Below, piece after piece: positions 53,089 to 62,844 of a stretch of 64,000 nucleotides of DNA (positions are counted from its first letter, which is position 1; every line of letters begins with the position of its first letter). The stretch covers positions 48,557,402 to 48,621,401 of the forward strand of contig OX359249.1 in NCBI GenBank assembly GCA_947179485.1, in the 5' to 3' direction. The notes beneath the pieces are model-generated. The model worked only from the letters and a program-made list of their open reading frames with translations, did not search any database and was not told where the DNA came from. Source of the stretch: Allacma fusca (taxonomy: Eukaryota > Arthropoda > Collembola > Symphypleona > Sminthuridae). The position numbers and the translations under genes were made by a program.

Positions 53089-56000
53089 CTACATTGGACA
53101 CCGAAGAAGTGTATGTTCGAGTGAGTCCATATCTTGTGTGTTACATGCTTGGCACAGTTGGGGATTGAACATATTCGGGAATTTGTAAACTGCATCGAGG
53201 AATCTGAAATATGTCCCAGTGAGTCTTGCTTGTGCCAGTATTCGTTTTTGACGAATACCGATATCAATAAGGAGATATTGTGAAGCAATCCCGGGGATAT
53301 AGGGAAATATTTGGTATTGGTTATGTATGTTCGATTCTTGTAGTTTCAGAAGGTCCTGACTTCCGAGTTGAAATTGCACATTTAACATCAACTGGTGATA
53401 ATTAGCGTCTATATATGCCACGTTTCTGTTAGCCCAGAGGTCACTTATATTAACCTCATGAAGAAATTTCCGAAATTGCGTTATCCAATTATATTGCTCA
53501 GATTTGAAGCCACCATCAGCATTCAGTTTCATATCTAATAAATATAACGCGTTGTATGCACACTTAGGGTAACGTGAGTCGTCCATTTGTAATATTTGAT
53601 ATAAGTATCGTAGCAACTGACGGGCAATATTAACTTTAGTATGCAGTTGTCCTGTTTCTAGCCTCAGAATATATTCTGGGGTTAGTTTACACATTCCTAG
53701 GATTCTCTTGAAGAAAAGCTGCTGAATTTTCTCGATGTCTTGTAAATACCTTAATCCCCATATTTGCGAACAGTAGAGAACGGTCGTACGTATGCATGCT
53801 GCAAATAGTTTCTGTATGTGCTCCCACTTAGTTATCTTGGCACTAGCAAGGGTTGTAATGACTTGGCTGCAGGCGACTCGTCCTTTAGACATGAAATATT
53901 GTAAGTTTTTTCTGAAGATTCCTGATGCACAAAACTTTACACTCAGATATGTGTATTCACTTACAATGTCAACTCTTTCCCCTTTGTACTCAAAGTTAAT
54001 TCTGGGTGACAATTTTGATGTACCTTTTCTGAACACAATCATTTGGGTTTTACTTAGGTTTACTTCCAGCTTTAGTTTTTGAAAATATTCGGTTAGGATC
54101 AGAATGTCGTGTTTCATGTCTCCAGCGGATCTGGCAAACATCACCATATCGTCTGCATAAAGTAATATGTGCATTCGTAGTACTTCACTGAATTTAATAC
54201 CTCCTGCGCTTCTATTTTTTAAGAGAGACTCAATATTGTGTATGAATAAAGTGAACAGATGTGGGCTTAATGAGCAGCCCTGTAGCAGCAATTTTCGTAT
54301 TTGTATTGGATTTGTCAGCCCTTCTTTTAGTCTCACTTTCGTGTTTGCTCTGGCATATATTTTCTTGAGCACACGGATAATTTTGCCGCTAATACCAATT
54401 TGTTGCAGAATCTCCCAGAGAAGGTTGTGTTCAACAGACGGGAAGGCTTGTTTGAAATCAATGAACAGTGCGTAAAGCCTTCCCCTGTTTTCACTCAAAG
54501 CTATCTGCACCGCTGTGTTTAATGTATGAACGTGATCTAGACAGCTTCGGCCTTTTCTGAAACCCGCTTGTGCTTCCGGGAGAATCGAATTTGCTTCAGC
54601 CCATGTACTCAGGCGTTTCTCCACAATATGGGTGAAAAGCTTCATTGTGGTATTTGCAAGGGCAATTGGCCGATAATTCTCTGGATTTTCAATGTCTCCC
54701 TTTTTGTAGATCATTGTAGTTTCAATTTGACTCCAGTCTTCAGGGGGATTCTCCTTTTCGAATATTTCATTTAGCGCACTGTGTAATAGGTTTATTCCTG
54801 AGCTTGGAAGATTTTTAAGAAATTCGTTTGTTATTTCGTCAGGCCCAGGGGCTTTGCCATTCTTTAAATGTTTTAATGCTTCCTGTGTTTCTAGGAGTGA
54901 TATTTCTTTATCAAGTAGTTCGTGTCGAGTATCCGAGATAATAAATATCTTGTAAACTTCTTGGTTAGCAAGATGGGATTCCCACACAGATTGTTCAATA
55001 TTATTTTGATTGTTAGGAGTTCTTCTGAACGGTTTTATATTCTTCCAGAAGTCTGCCATATTCTTCGAATTTGCTACCTCTTGCGTTTTGGTTTGCCAGA
55101 ATGACTTCTTAGTTATTTGCAGTAGTTTTTTGTATTTTTTGCGTTTAAGCACATAATCGCTCCTCAGTTCTGCATTCCAATCCGACGCTTTTGCAATCCT
55201 TAGAGATTTCTGTAAATCTTGTTTCGTTAAGAGACACTCCTTATTATACCGTGTAGATATCGTCATTTTAGCAGCATGTGCAGATTTTAATACAGTGTCC
55301 TTGAAGTGGCTATAGTAATTTAGCTCGTGAGGTATTTGCAAAATATTATTGAAGGTTTCTTGGTAAATTTCCTTTCTATTGTTATACCATTTCAGTTTTC
55401 TGTGGTGTTTATGTAGGTTCGCTATCCTAGGGGTACTTGTTAATGGAATAGCTGTGTTAATTATTCCAATAAAGTGGTCGGACTCATGAAGGTCTTCAAA
55501 TTCTAGGGACATTATTTGCTCGATTGCTTTGTTATTGACTGCCACAAGGTCCAGCACAGAAGTGGATTCTGGACGGGTGAAATTGGACAGGATAGTCTCC
55601 AATCGTTCTGCCATTTAGTATACTTAGACCCAGTTCTTCTAATAGTATGCATAGCTCTTTTCCTCTTATGTTTACACTATTATCTAGTGATATGCGGTGA
55701 TCATATACATATGTAGTATGTATTGGTAAAGCAACCACATTTAAACTGCCTATTCTGGCGTTAAAATCTCCCAGAACAAATATTGAATTAAAATTACTAT
55801 TAATAGCAATGTCACTTATTGTAAGTTGCAGTTCTTCAATTTCCTTAATAGTTTGGGTCGCATTAAAATAACAACTTACAATTAGAATAGTCCCCCCATG
55901 GCATTCTGCAAGATTTATTAGCCACGATTGCTTTTTAACCAGTAGTTGTACGATTTTGAACGACTCTTTCTTCAATATTGTGATCAGGCCCCCGCTAGAT

Positions 56001-56250
56001 CTTCCCCGGTGGGATGACCTCGTAGCTCCGCTTTGAAAACATATGTACTTTGGGGAAAGTACTTCTAGTAACTTGAGAGTATTGTCATTATTGTCGTGCC
56101 ACGTTTCACATAGGCATAAGACATCTAACTTTGTTAACTTTGATTGATTTGGAATTTCGGTAAATTCCACAAACTTTTTATTCCTCTGCAGTTCCAAAAT
56201 CCCAGGCTAAAACATTTCTTTGTAATGTTATTGTAGGGCATGTCTGGCAT
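53089..56250 (-). pseudogene. LINE ORF2 polyprotein (endonuclease, reverse transcriptase), two frameshifts
   Basis: The likely start is ATG 56250, giving MPDMPYNNITKKCFSLGFWN. FWNCRGIKS is a typical LINE endonuclease opening. A one-base shift near 56170 moves to the frame with FTEIPNQSKLTKLDVLCLCE, whose ETW holds the catalytic Glu. VLGDFNARIG (catalytic Asp/Asn) lies near 55770. A second shift near 55580 leads into the 841-codon frame from 55614. There HESDHFIG supplies the endonuclease SDH motif at residues 43-47. RT motifs follow: KNGKAPGPDEITNEFLK (about 248), KGDIENPENYRPIALANT, AGFRKGRSCLDHV (about 346), and the active-site YADD near 486. The C terminus holds CX2CX9HX4C (C821, C824, H834, C839). 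ORF2 nicks the target and copies element RNA into the genome. Confidence 0.9.
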
Positions 56251-56262
56251 AGGCACTCTGTT

Positions 56263-56960
56263 TCACAATATGATGGGTTTCCAATTTTCATCCTCGAAAT
56301 CCAGTGTATATGTGCTTTTATTTCCATCTGGATAGCTTACATACATTTTATCGTTACGAATCCTGCTTTTATGTACGAGTCGATTTTCTTCAATTCTTTT
56401 CCTTTTTCCGCCAGCTTCCTCTGTATTTTTATTTCCCGAGGTGTTTTTTCTGCATTGATGTAGACATTTTGAAGTTCTGGTACATATTTATTCATAGATT
56501 TTGCCGAGAAAATTTTATACTTGTCCCGGGTAGATAGCAAAGTGAGCAAAATCGGTCTAACTTTGCCAACTGTTTTTCGGCCGATTCGTCTTGCATTGTC
56601 GAAACTTGTTCCGGGGATTTTCAGGAACTGGAAGACCTTTTCGACTTGCTCTTCTAATTTCACAAAGTTTTCCTGTCCGTCCTCTGGCACTCCGAATATC
56701 ACAATCGATTTTTCATTCACCTTTCTTTGCATGTACTCCAGTCTAGACTCTAGTGAGTCGATTCTTTTATCATGCTCTTTTAACTTTTTGTCAATTACAA
56801 TGTCCAGTTTTGCTGACAGTCCATCGATTAACACTTTTAGGTCGTCTAGTGTCACCGGCATGGTTTTAGATTTTTTACTTGGGTTACCTGAGGTTAACTT
56901 GATGCACTTTTCAGGAGGTGTAAGGCTTAATTCCCGTTTGCCTGATTGGGGGAATGACAT
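56263..56960 (-). pseudogene. LINE ORF1 protein (coiled coil plus RRM-like), one frameshift
   Basis: The frame starts at ATG 56960 and runs 207 codons to a TAA at 56337-56339. Residues 1-35 are basic and Ser/Pro/Lys-rich. Residues 36-85 form a likely coiled coil (LKVLIDGLSAKLD, KKLKEHDKRIDSLESRLEYM). From about residue 85 the sequence NEKSIVIFGVPEDG...NARRIGRK...RPILLTLLSTRDKYKIF follows the order of the RNA-binding domain of L1-type ORF1 proteins (Transposase_22-like). Just past the stop, a one-base shift opens VSYPDGNKSTYTLDFEDENW and runs to a TGA at 56263-56265. So the original ORF1 probably ended there, 12 bases before the ORF2 ATG. ORF1 proteins bind element RNA as trimers and act as nucleic-acid chaperones. 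Confidence 0.8.
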
Positions 56961-57100
56961 TTACTCGAAAGGAATGTGTTTGCCGTCTAATGTATGCTTT
57001 AGCATATACAAATATGTGAAGAATTTAATGGCAGGAGCTAACTTTTATTGCGACTGTCTCCGTTGAATGCTAGGATGAGAATCTCCAATTAAAGATATAT

Positions 57101-58031
57101 ATCTAAGTAGGTTTATCTAGCGTTAGACTAAGTATATTCAAAACTACTTCAACTAACCAACTAAGTGTTACGATATGCAATTTATTAATTGGGAAAACAT
57201 AGTTACGCTGTGCATTGGTAACTTATTTATTTTTATAATCACAGCATTATCAAATTAATTCTAGCAAAATATTGTAATTCAATTGAGAGCAACTCCATAT
57301 ACTTTGGGTTTATTGTGGAGTATCTCAAAACTCACCTTGATCTTTGAACTATCAAAAAAATTTTTAGTCATTCCTTTCTTTTAACTCAAATAACTGGAAA
57401 CAATATAGATTCAATTATCTCTTAGAGGTGTGATCCTATTTGCAAATGTTAAAGTATTGTGCAGCATAGTGAGTAAGTCCGCATTCTGTTTTCCAACAAA
57501 TTTCTACATTCCAAATTCTGTACTCTAGTTAGTAAAATAAATTTTATCCTGCATTTTAATTTTCTTAAAAAGCTGAAAACCTTCCGTCTATTACGAATGT
57601 TGTTGTAACTTTGGAGTTATGCCTATATGGAATTTCAATTTGAAAATTAACGTTAGTTGTGTTGAAATATTGCAGGTATATGTAACAGGATCGAAAAATT
57701 CCACCGCGATTTTTGCCTCTCCTATTGGCCATTTATTTTAAGGCAAAGCCGCGTTGAAACGCCTAAAGTTTATAAATTTCACAAAACACTATTAATTTGG
57801 ATTAAGAAATATAACCGTTATAAAAACAAGTTTTCAAAATATGTTTCAAGTCCTTCGCATTTCAAGTAAGCGTAGAGCACGCGTGGGGAAAATCGTATAC
57901 CCAAGTTTGCTCTCAAGTTTTGAGTTTTGACGCCACTTTCTTACGCTGAATTCCGCTTTTCCAGTTCTTTTAAGCTGCGCTTATTCTTCGTTTCTTAACA
58001 GTACCAAAGCCTGAAAACTACAGAAAACATT
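57101..58031. other. No supportable gene
   Basis: About 930 bp of AT-rich sequence between the LINE and the pogo-type MITE. Nothing recognisable. Confidence 0.5.
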
Positions 58032-58033
58032 TA

Positions 58034-58737
58034 CAGTGCACTCTCGCTATAAGAACACCGATAAAAGCACGCCAAAAGCGCTCTTATAACGGTATGCTCC
58101 TATAGAGAACATATATCTAAATTTACATTAAAATACAGATTATGCATTTCATAGATCTACATTATTAAGAAGTGGGTTAAATAAGACAACGCCATTATAT
58201 AGTACATTAGATTATAAGATAAGCTAAAACACTATTTACAAATATTATTAATTATTCAATTAATGTATGTTTAGAATGATGTAGTCAGTAATGTGAGTCT
58301 ACCGAAAATTCTTTGCAAGGGATTTGTCTGCAATATTTTCAATTGTATCCAGAGAATCCAGTAATTCAGGTAAATTCAGGTTCATATGCATCCAGGCAAA
58401 TTAGCCCGGATAAATTTTATCTATATGTGATGGGTGTATGCACAGTGTTCCCTCGTCACCAACTTCAGTACATTGTGCGCATTCACGCTCGCGAGATTTT
58501 CCTGCAAACGTTTCATAAACGTTTCTATGTCTGCTCATATGCTCGTATAATGGATCGTATTTACCATGAGGCATGAGGATGTAAAATGCCAGCTCTTACA
58601 TCGAAAATGCTCTTATAAGCGGTGCTCTTATAGGGAACATTTACATTACAGCCCAACAATCCTATAGGGGGGACCTGGGAGTGCTCTTATATTGAACATG
58701 CTCTTATACGGAGGCCTCTTATAGCGAGAGTGCACTG
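58034..58737. mobile_element. 704-bp pogo/Tigger-type MITE
   Basis: The ends are perfect 21-bp inverted repeats at 58034-58054 and 58717-58737, starting CAGTGCACTCTCGCTATAAG. They are bounded on both sides by TA (58032-58033 and 58738-58739), the Tc1/mariner target duplication. CAGT ends with this CTCGCTAT style are typical of the pogo/Tigger branch. The subterminal zones repeat GCTCTTATA and its complement. There is no transposase frame, so mobilisation would need a partner elsewhere. Confidence 0.9.
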
Positions 58738-58739
58738 TA

Positions 58740-59171
58740 ATTAAAACAAAAGGAGTTGCTGAACTACTTACACCGGATACTAGTGCACATTTATAACCAC
58801 AACCAAAAACGCGCTTATCAGTTAAAATGTATATTCAGCAAACAATTTTCAGCTCATTTCCTTAAATTCCATGTAGAAATACAACTTCTTAAAAGATATT
58901 TTGGCTCGAGCGCTACTGCATTGGAGACAGTTCCAGTGGATACACATTCCTTAATCATGTGGCCATACGTGGCGACATCTCTCACAATATATTGGGTTCC
59001 TTGACAAAAAATGTTCCAGTAAACACGCTTTTGTAGGCGTGCTACAGTTACGACCACATTGTCAGAAAATGGGTGAAGTGCTCTTGTATTTTTAATGCAT
59101 CAGCTGTTATTACTGTACTCGATAATTTAATAGTCTAATGATGTAGTCTAATTTAATATTTGATTTAACTT
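58740..59171. other. No supportable gene
   Basis: About 430 bp between two elements. The overlapping short frames at 58756-59004 plus and 58854-59057 minus have no recognisable domain. Confidence 0.45.
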
Positions 59172-60466
59172 ATTGCATTCAGGGTTGGAAAATTTAATGA
59201 AGTGAGTTGTTGGATTGTATTAAGGGATTAATAAGAAAATTTCAGATTACTTGGATTTTATTAAGGGATTTACCAGTAAAAATTCCAATATATGGATTTG
59301 GTTTACGGGATTGGAATAAAAATCTAAAAATTTGGATTAAGGGGTTGACAAGAAATTGGATTATATTAGTGGATTGATGGATAAAGTTATGAAAATTCGG
59401 ATTGGATTAGCGGATTAACTCATTGAATTCCAAAAATCTGAATTGAATTTGATGATTGGCCAATAATCTCGAAACTTGAATTTGATTAGCCATTTGAAGT
59501 AGGATTTAAACATTTGTTTAGGATTAACGGATTGGCCATGGTAAATTTAGAATGCATATTTTACATTGACAGATTTACCCCAATTATGAATTTGGCGTGC
59601 GCTAACAGACTTAAGACTATTAAAATATATTCAAATAATTTAATTACAAACTTTAATTCATTTACATAGATTAACGTAGATTATTTCAATGTTGGATAAA
59701 CAAAGTGTAATCAGTATACAAGAGGAGTCATTTGATTTGAACTATTATAAATCCACCAATAATATATGTATTTATGTTACATGACGGATTTACTTAATTG
59801 AAAAACTTACAACTATGAAACATACGAACAAAGTATACCCCTAATAAAATTGCACTTTGTGTATACTACTTCAATAACCATCTTTCCATCAAGAATTACA
59901 TGGACGTTTTAGAGGTATTTTTATTTTTTCAGCTCACTGCACTTTTATCTGCTTTAAGTTCATATTAAATTACCTTGTTCTTCGGGTTTACGCTTACTAT
60001 ATTACATACTTCTAGAAACTATAACGTCATTTGATGAATTGCATTTGAAAACGTGAACTTTGCATGTGAAAACTGTGATACAATAGAATGATACAATGGA
60101 GTTCAACACCATACCGATAGGTGCAAAAGAATGCAAGTTAATAACAATGGGATATTAGTATAACATAAACATACTGGCAGCACAAGTATCCAATCCAAAT
60201 TCACAGTGCTAACTGAAGGGGATTTTGGAGTTGTGATTGGCCACGGATTAGGATTGAGGATTGGTTCATAGAATGCAACTAAATTGGATTAGGATTATGA
60301 ATTAAAATGAATTCATTGAGCCGAATTTGAGGAGTAAGGATTAGATTCAAGTTTGCTCAACTCGGATTAGGATTGAGATTGATTCATTGAATATTAATAA
60401 CAAAATTTGCAATCCGGTATTAATTTTAGTTCGGATTAGTAATCCATTCATAACCCTGATTGCATT
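59172..60466. repeat. 8-bp target-site duplication ATTGCATT (59172-59179 and 60459-60466)
   Basis: Identical octamers flank the element at 59180-60458. Confidence 0.9.
59180..60458. mobile_element. Non-autonomous hAT-type element with GGATT-rich ends
   Basis: The 1279-bp element starts CAGGGTTGGAAAA and ends CATAACCCTG, a short terminal inverted repeat (CAGGGTT), with an exact 8-bp duplication. The first about 350 bp and last about 260 bp are filled with GGATTA, GGATTGG and AAGGGATT motifs, the counterpart of the GCATTTT and CCCGT clusters in the neighbouring hAT-type elements. The interior is AT-rich without a transposase. Confidence 0.88.
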
Positions 60467-60754
60467 ACATTTACAGAGATGTCAGAAATGGTTCCCCAAA
60501 AGTGGAAGCGACAATGAATCAGTGAAAGTACACTATAAAGCAAAGATGCATTTCCTTCCTACAAGGATCCTATAAATAGGCATATTTATAGGATAGGAAC
60601 GGACTTTGCAAGAATTTATATGTAGGAAAAGGAAGGTATGAAAAATCTAATAATTAAAAGTAGGGATAGGATAGGAAGCCTCCTTCCGAGCAAAAGTATG
60701 TATGTAGGGAATAGGAAATACCATGAGAAAGGCCTACATTTACTTTTTAATGAA

Positions 60755-60862
60755 GATATCGTCGGCTAAATTTTAAAAGGTACCATTTTCATTTCGTAAC
60801 ACGTGTTTTTGAAATGGGATTTCCATTGAAAATGGTACTTTTTATAATTTAGCCAACGATAT
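60755..60862. repeat. Imperfect 36-bp inverted repeat (hairpin)
   Basis: Arms at 60755-60791 and 60827-60862 share GATATCGT(C/T)GGCTAAATT and GTACCATTTTCA in inverted order around a loop of about 35 bases. It lies inside the TAGGA-rich tract. It could be a small MITE or an internal hairpin of the outer element. Confidence 0.75.
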
Positions 60863-61746
60863 ATGCAATTCCAACGTTTCTTTAATGGATACTGTAAGCA
60901 TGTGTGTTGTATGTCAAATGAACCTATATAGGAAATAGGAATTTATAGGAAGGCAGAGTTGTCCTTGATTTTAAAATACATGCATATAGGGAATGTCGAT
61001 TGAAAATGCCCTCGCATATATGCCTGCCAAGCTGAATATGCCCAAAATGCCCGCCAACGTGCCCTATTTTTGGCCATATTGGCACATTGGGAAAATGCCC
61101 TGAATTTGGGCATTTTCGGCATATTCGACATTTTAGGCATTTTCAGCCGTGAATATTCTGCCTTTCTGGTAGGTAAAACTCAGTAATACAATCGAGCCAA
61201 AAACGCCACTATTCACTATTTCAACGAAATCCTATTAAAGGCGTACATGACAATTTTGTTTAAATGTATTATATTTCGATACTCGTTGTGTATCATACAG
61301 ACACTTTATATTGAATTATTGACTAATGCAATTTTGTTGCATTTTGTATAGTTAATCTGAAGACTCGAGTGATAAATACGTCATCAACCAGGGTTGGGGG
61401 TTTTTCGGTTTTTTCAAAAAAACCAAACAACCAGGTTTTTTTTGGTTTAAACCGGGTTTTTGTAATTTAAACCAGGTTTTTTTGGTTTAAACAAATTTTC
61501 AATCCAAAACATTCAATAATATGCAAAATCATGTAAAGAACCAATTTAAGTATTTCCCAAACTCACTAAGTATCATAAAGCATTGAATATTTAATAATTT
61601 CGATACAATTTTGGCGATAAGTTTGCAGTACAAGTACGACCAGAAGCTACTATTATTTACTTCACTTCACTAAAGTTTTACACAATGTCCTGTTTTCTTT
61701 CTGATTTTTTTAATTAAATAATGTGATAACAAATAACCCTCGCCAT

Positions 61747-62844
61747 CAGGGTTGGCCAATTGAAAATGCCATGGCATTTTGGGCATTTTGCCTGCCGAAA
61801 ATGCCCGGGCATTTTGGGCATTTTCAATTCATGGCATTTTCGGCATCTATGGCATTTTCGGCATAATCCGCGTAGGGCAGGCATTTTGGGCATATTCAAT
61901 CATTTCTTGGGATACTTCTGCCTGGACTCTATCTATTATTTTTAGCAAGGTAAATTTCGACACATGTTTTGTTTGAACCACTGCAAATATCTTTATAATT
62001 GCATACCTGAAATTTCATTAATTGTAGCGTGTCTTGATTCACTATACTAAAATTTAATATTATCATTATTTTAAATCTCATTCCATTTTTTTAATTTTTA
62101 ATTGAGATTTAATCACGATACCTCGAATCAATGACAATATTCAGCTTCATTGGTCAGACATTGGTAAAAATAAAATGTTTTGTAATTACTTTCATAACAA
62201 GCGGTTGGATTTTACCATAAACTGGCGTAGTTTAAAAGCCCCAGTGGAGGTAAAACGGGAATTATCCAAATGTAGTACCAAAACGTGTATTGCTCTCGAC
62301 AACGATGTGACCAATGAAATCGCTTTAAGTTCACAAGAATCAGCGTTGGTCAAATCATTCTCAACAAAGCCAGAACCGAGTTCATCAAAACAAATTAGAC
62401 ATGATTATCATGTGTATAAAATATCACTGCAATCCCCGAATTGGAAAACAAATATTTTAGATGACGACGAAAATTATAGTTTTACTTTTCACGAGTCCGA
62501 AGGTGAGTTGATGTTGAGGATATTGTTGAATTAGATTAATAATACACAGGGGAAGAAACGATGTAGGAATACTAACAGTTTACAAATTGCTATGCTTTAG
62601 ATTAATTCATTCTGTAAAATGTATATTTATAAATGAAGTTTGACATTTAAAAAAATCTTTAAACAAGAGCGGTAAATAATGATTATTTACAAAAAAAAAT
62701 CGAAAATGCCCAAAATGCCCGCCGAAAATGCCCAAAATGCCGGGCATTTTGAAAGTTGGGCATTTTCGGCATTTCAGGGCATTTTCAGGGCATTTTAAAG
62801 CGGGCAGGCATAAAACCGAGGGCATTTTCATTTGGCCAACCCTG
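61747..62844. mobile_element. hAT-type element, innermost of three nested, GCATTTT family copy B
   Basis: The 1098-bp element starts CAGGGTTGGCCAATTGAAAA and ends TTTTCATTTGGCCAACCCTG, an almost perfect terminal inverted repeat, with an exact 8-bp duplication. The left (61765-61900) and right (62700-62830) subterminal zones carry many GGGCATTTT and AAAATGCCC motifs. Its ends match copy A at 48391-49542. The interior differs and contains the reading frame at 62175-62534. Confidence 0.93.
62175..62534 (+). CDS. Unknown 119-codon frame inside a hAT-type element, possible captured exon
   Basis: The frame starts MFCNYFHNKRLDF and is hydrophilic, Ser/Lys/Glu/Asp-rich, with KPEPSSSKQIRHDYHVYK and DDDENYSFTFHESEG. 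It does not resemble a hAT transposase or a BED finger. Near its 3' end the sequence CCGAAG|GTGAGT (exon end 62502) is a consensus splice donor. Pyrimidine-poor AG sites upstream, such as the one at about 62200, could act as acceptors. So it may be an internal exon captured from a host gene, or part of the element's own spliced gene. It sits between the GCATTTT-rich ends. No function can be assigned. Confidence 0.3.
   Translation: MFCNYFHNKRLDFTINWRSLKAPVEVKRELSKCSTKTCIALDNDVTNEIALSSQESALVKSFSTKPEPSSSKQIRHDYHVYKISLQSPNWKTNILDDDENYSFTFHESEGELMLRILLN

Larger units (their letters stand above)
52781..57086 (-). mobile_element. Near full-length non-LTR retrotransposon (LINE)
   Basis: The 4306-bp element lies on the minus strand. 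It has a short 5' UTR (57086-56961), ORF1, ORF2 with an apurinic-type endonuclease plus reverse transcriptase and a C-terminal CCHC, and a 3' UTR of about 300 bp ending in GGGCGAAAGCCTACAGGATC and an AAATAAATAAATAC tail. It is flanked by a 14-bp duplication. Gene order and domains fit the CR1/Jockey/L2 side of the LINE tree; I cannot fix the clade. Three frameshifts (near 56340, 56170 and 55580) mean this copy cannot make intact proteins, although the RT part is one uninterrupted 841-codon frame. That points to a fairly young insertion. Confidence 0.93.
52767..57100. repeat. 14-bp target-site duplication AATTAAAGATATAT (52767-52780 and 57087-57100)
   Basis: Identical 14-mers bracket the LINE exactly at its A-rich 3' tail and at its 5' end. 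This is the signature of target-primed reverse transcription and shows the element is essentially full length. Confidence 0.92.

Noticed and set aside
53792..57066. Plus-strand frames across the LINE, including 56521-57066
   Set aside because: They are antisense shadows of ORF1 and ORF2.
61760..61976. Overlapping frames on both strands rich in KMPKMP, GIFGI or HFRHF repeats (also at 48191-48430, 60943-61140, 62607-62974, 63555-63956)
   Set aside because: They are translations of the GCATTTT/AAAATGCC subterminal repeats of hAT-type elements, not proteins.
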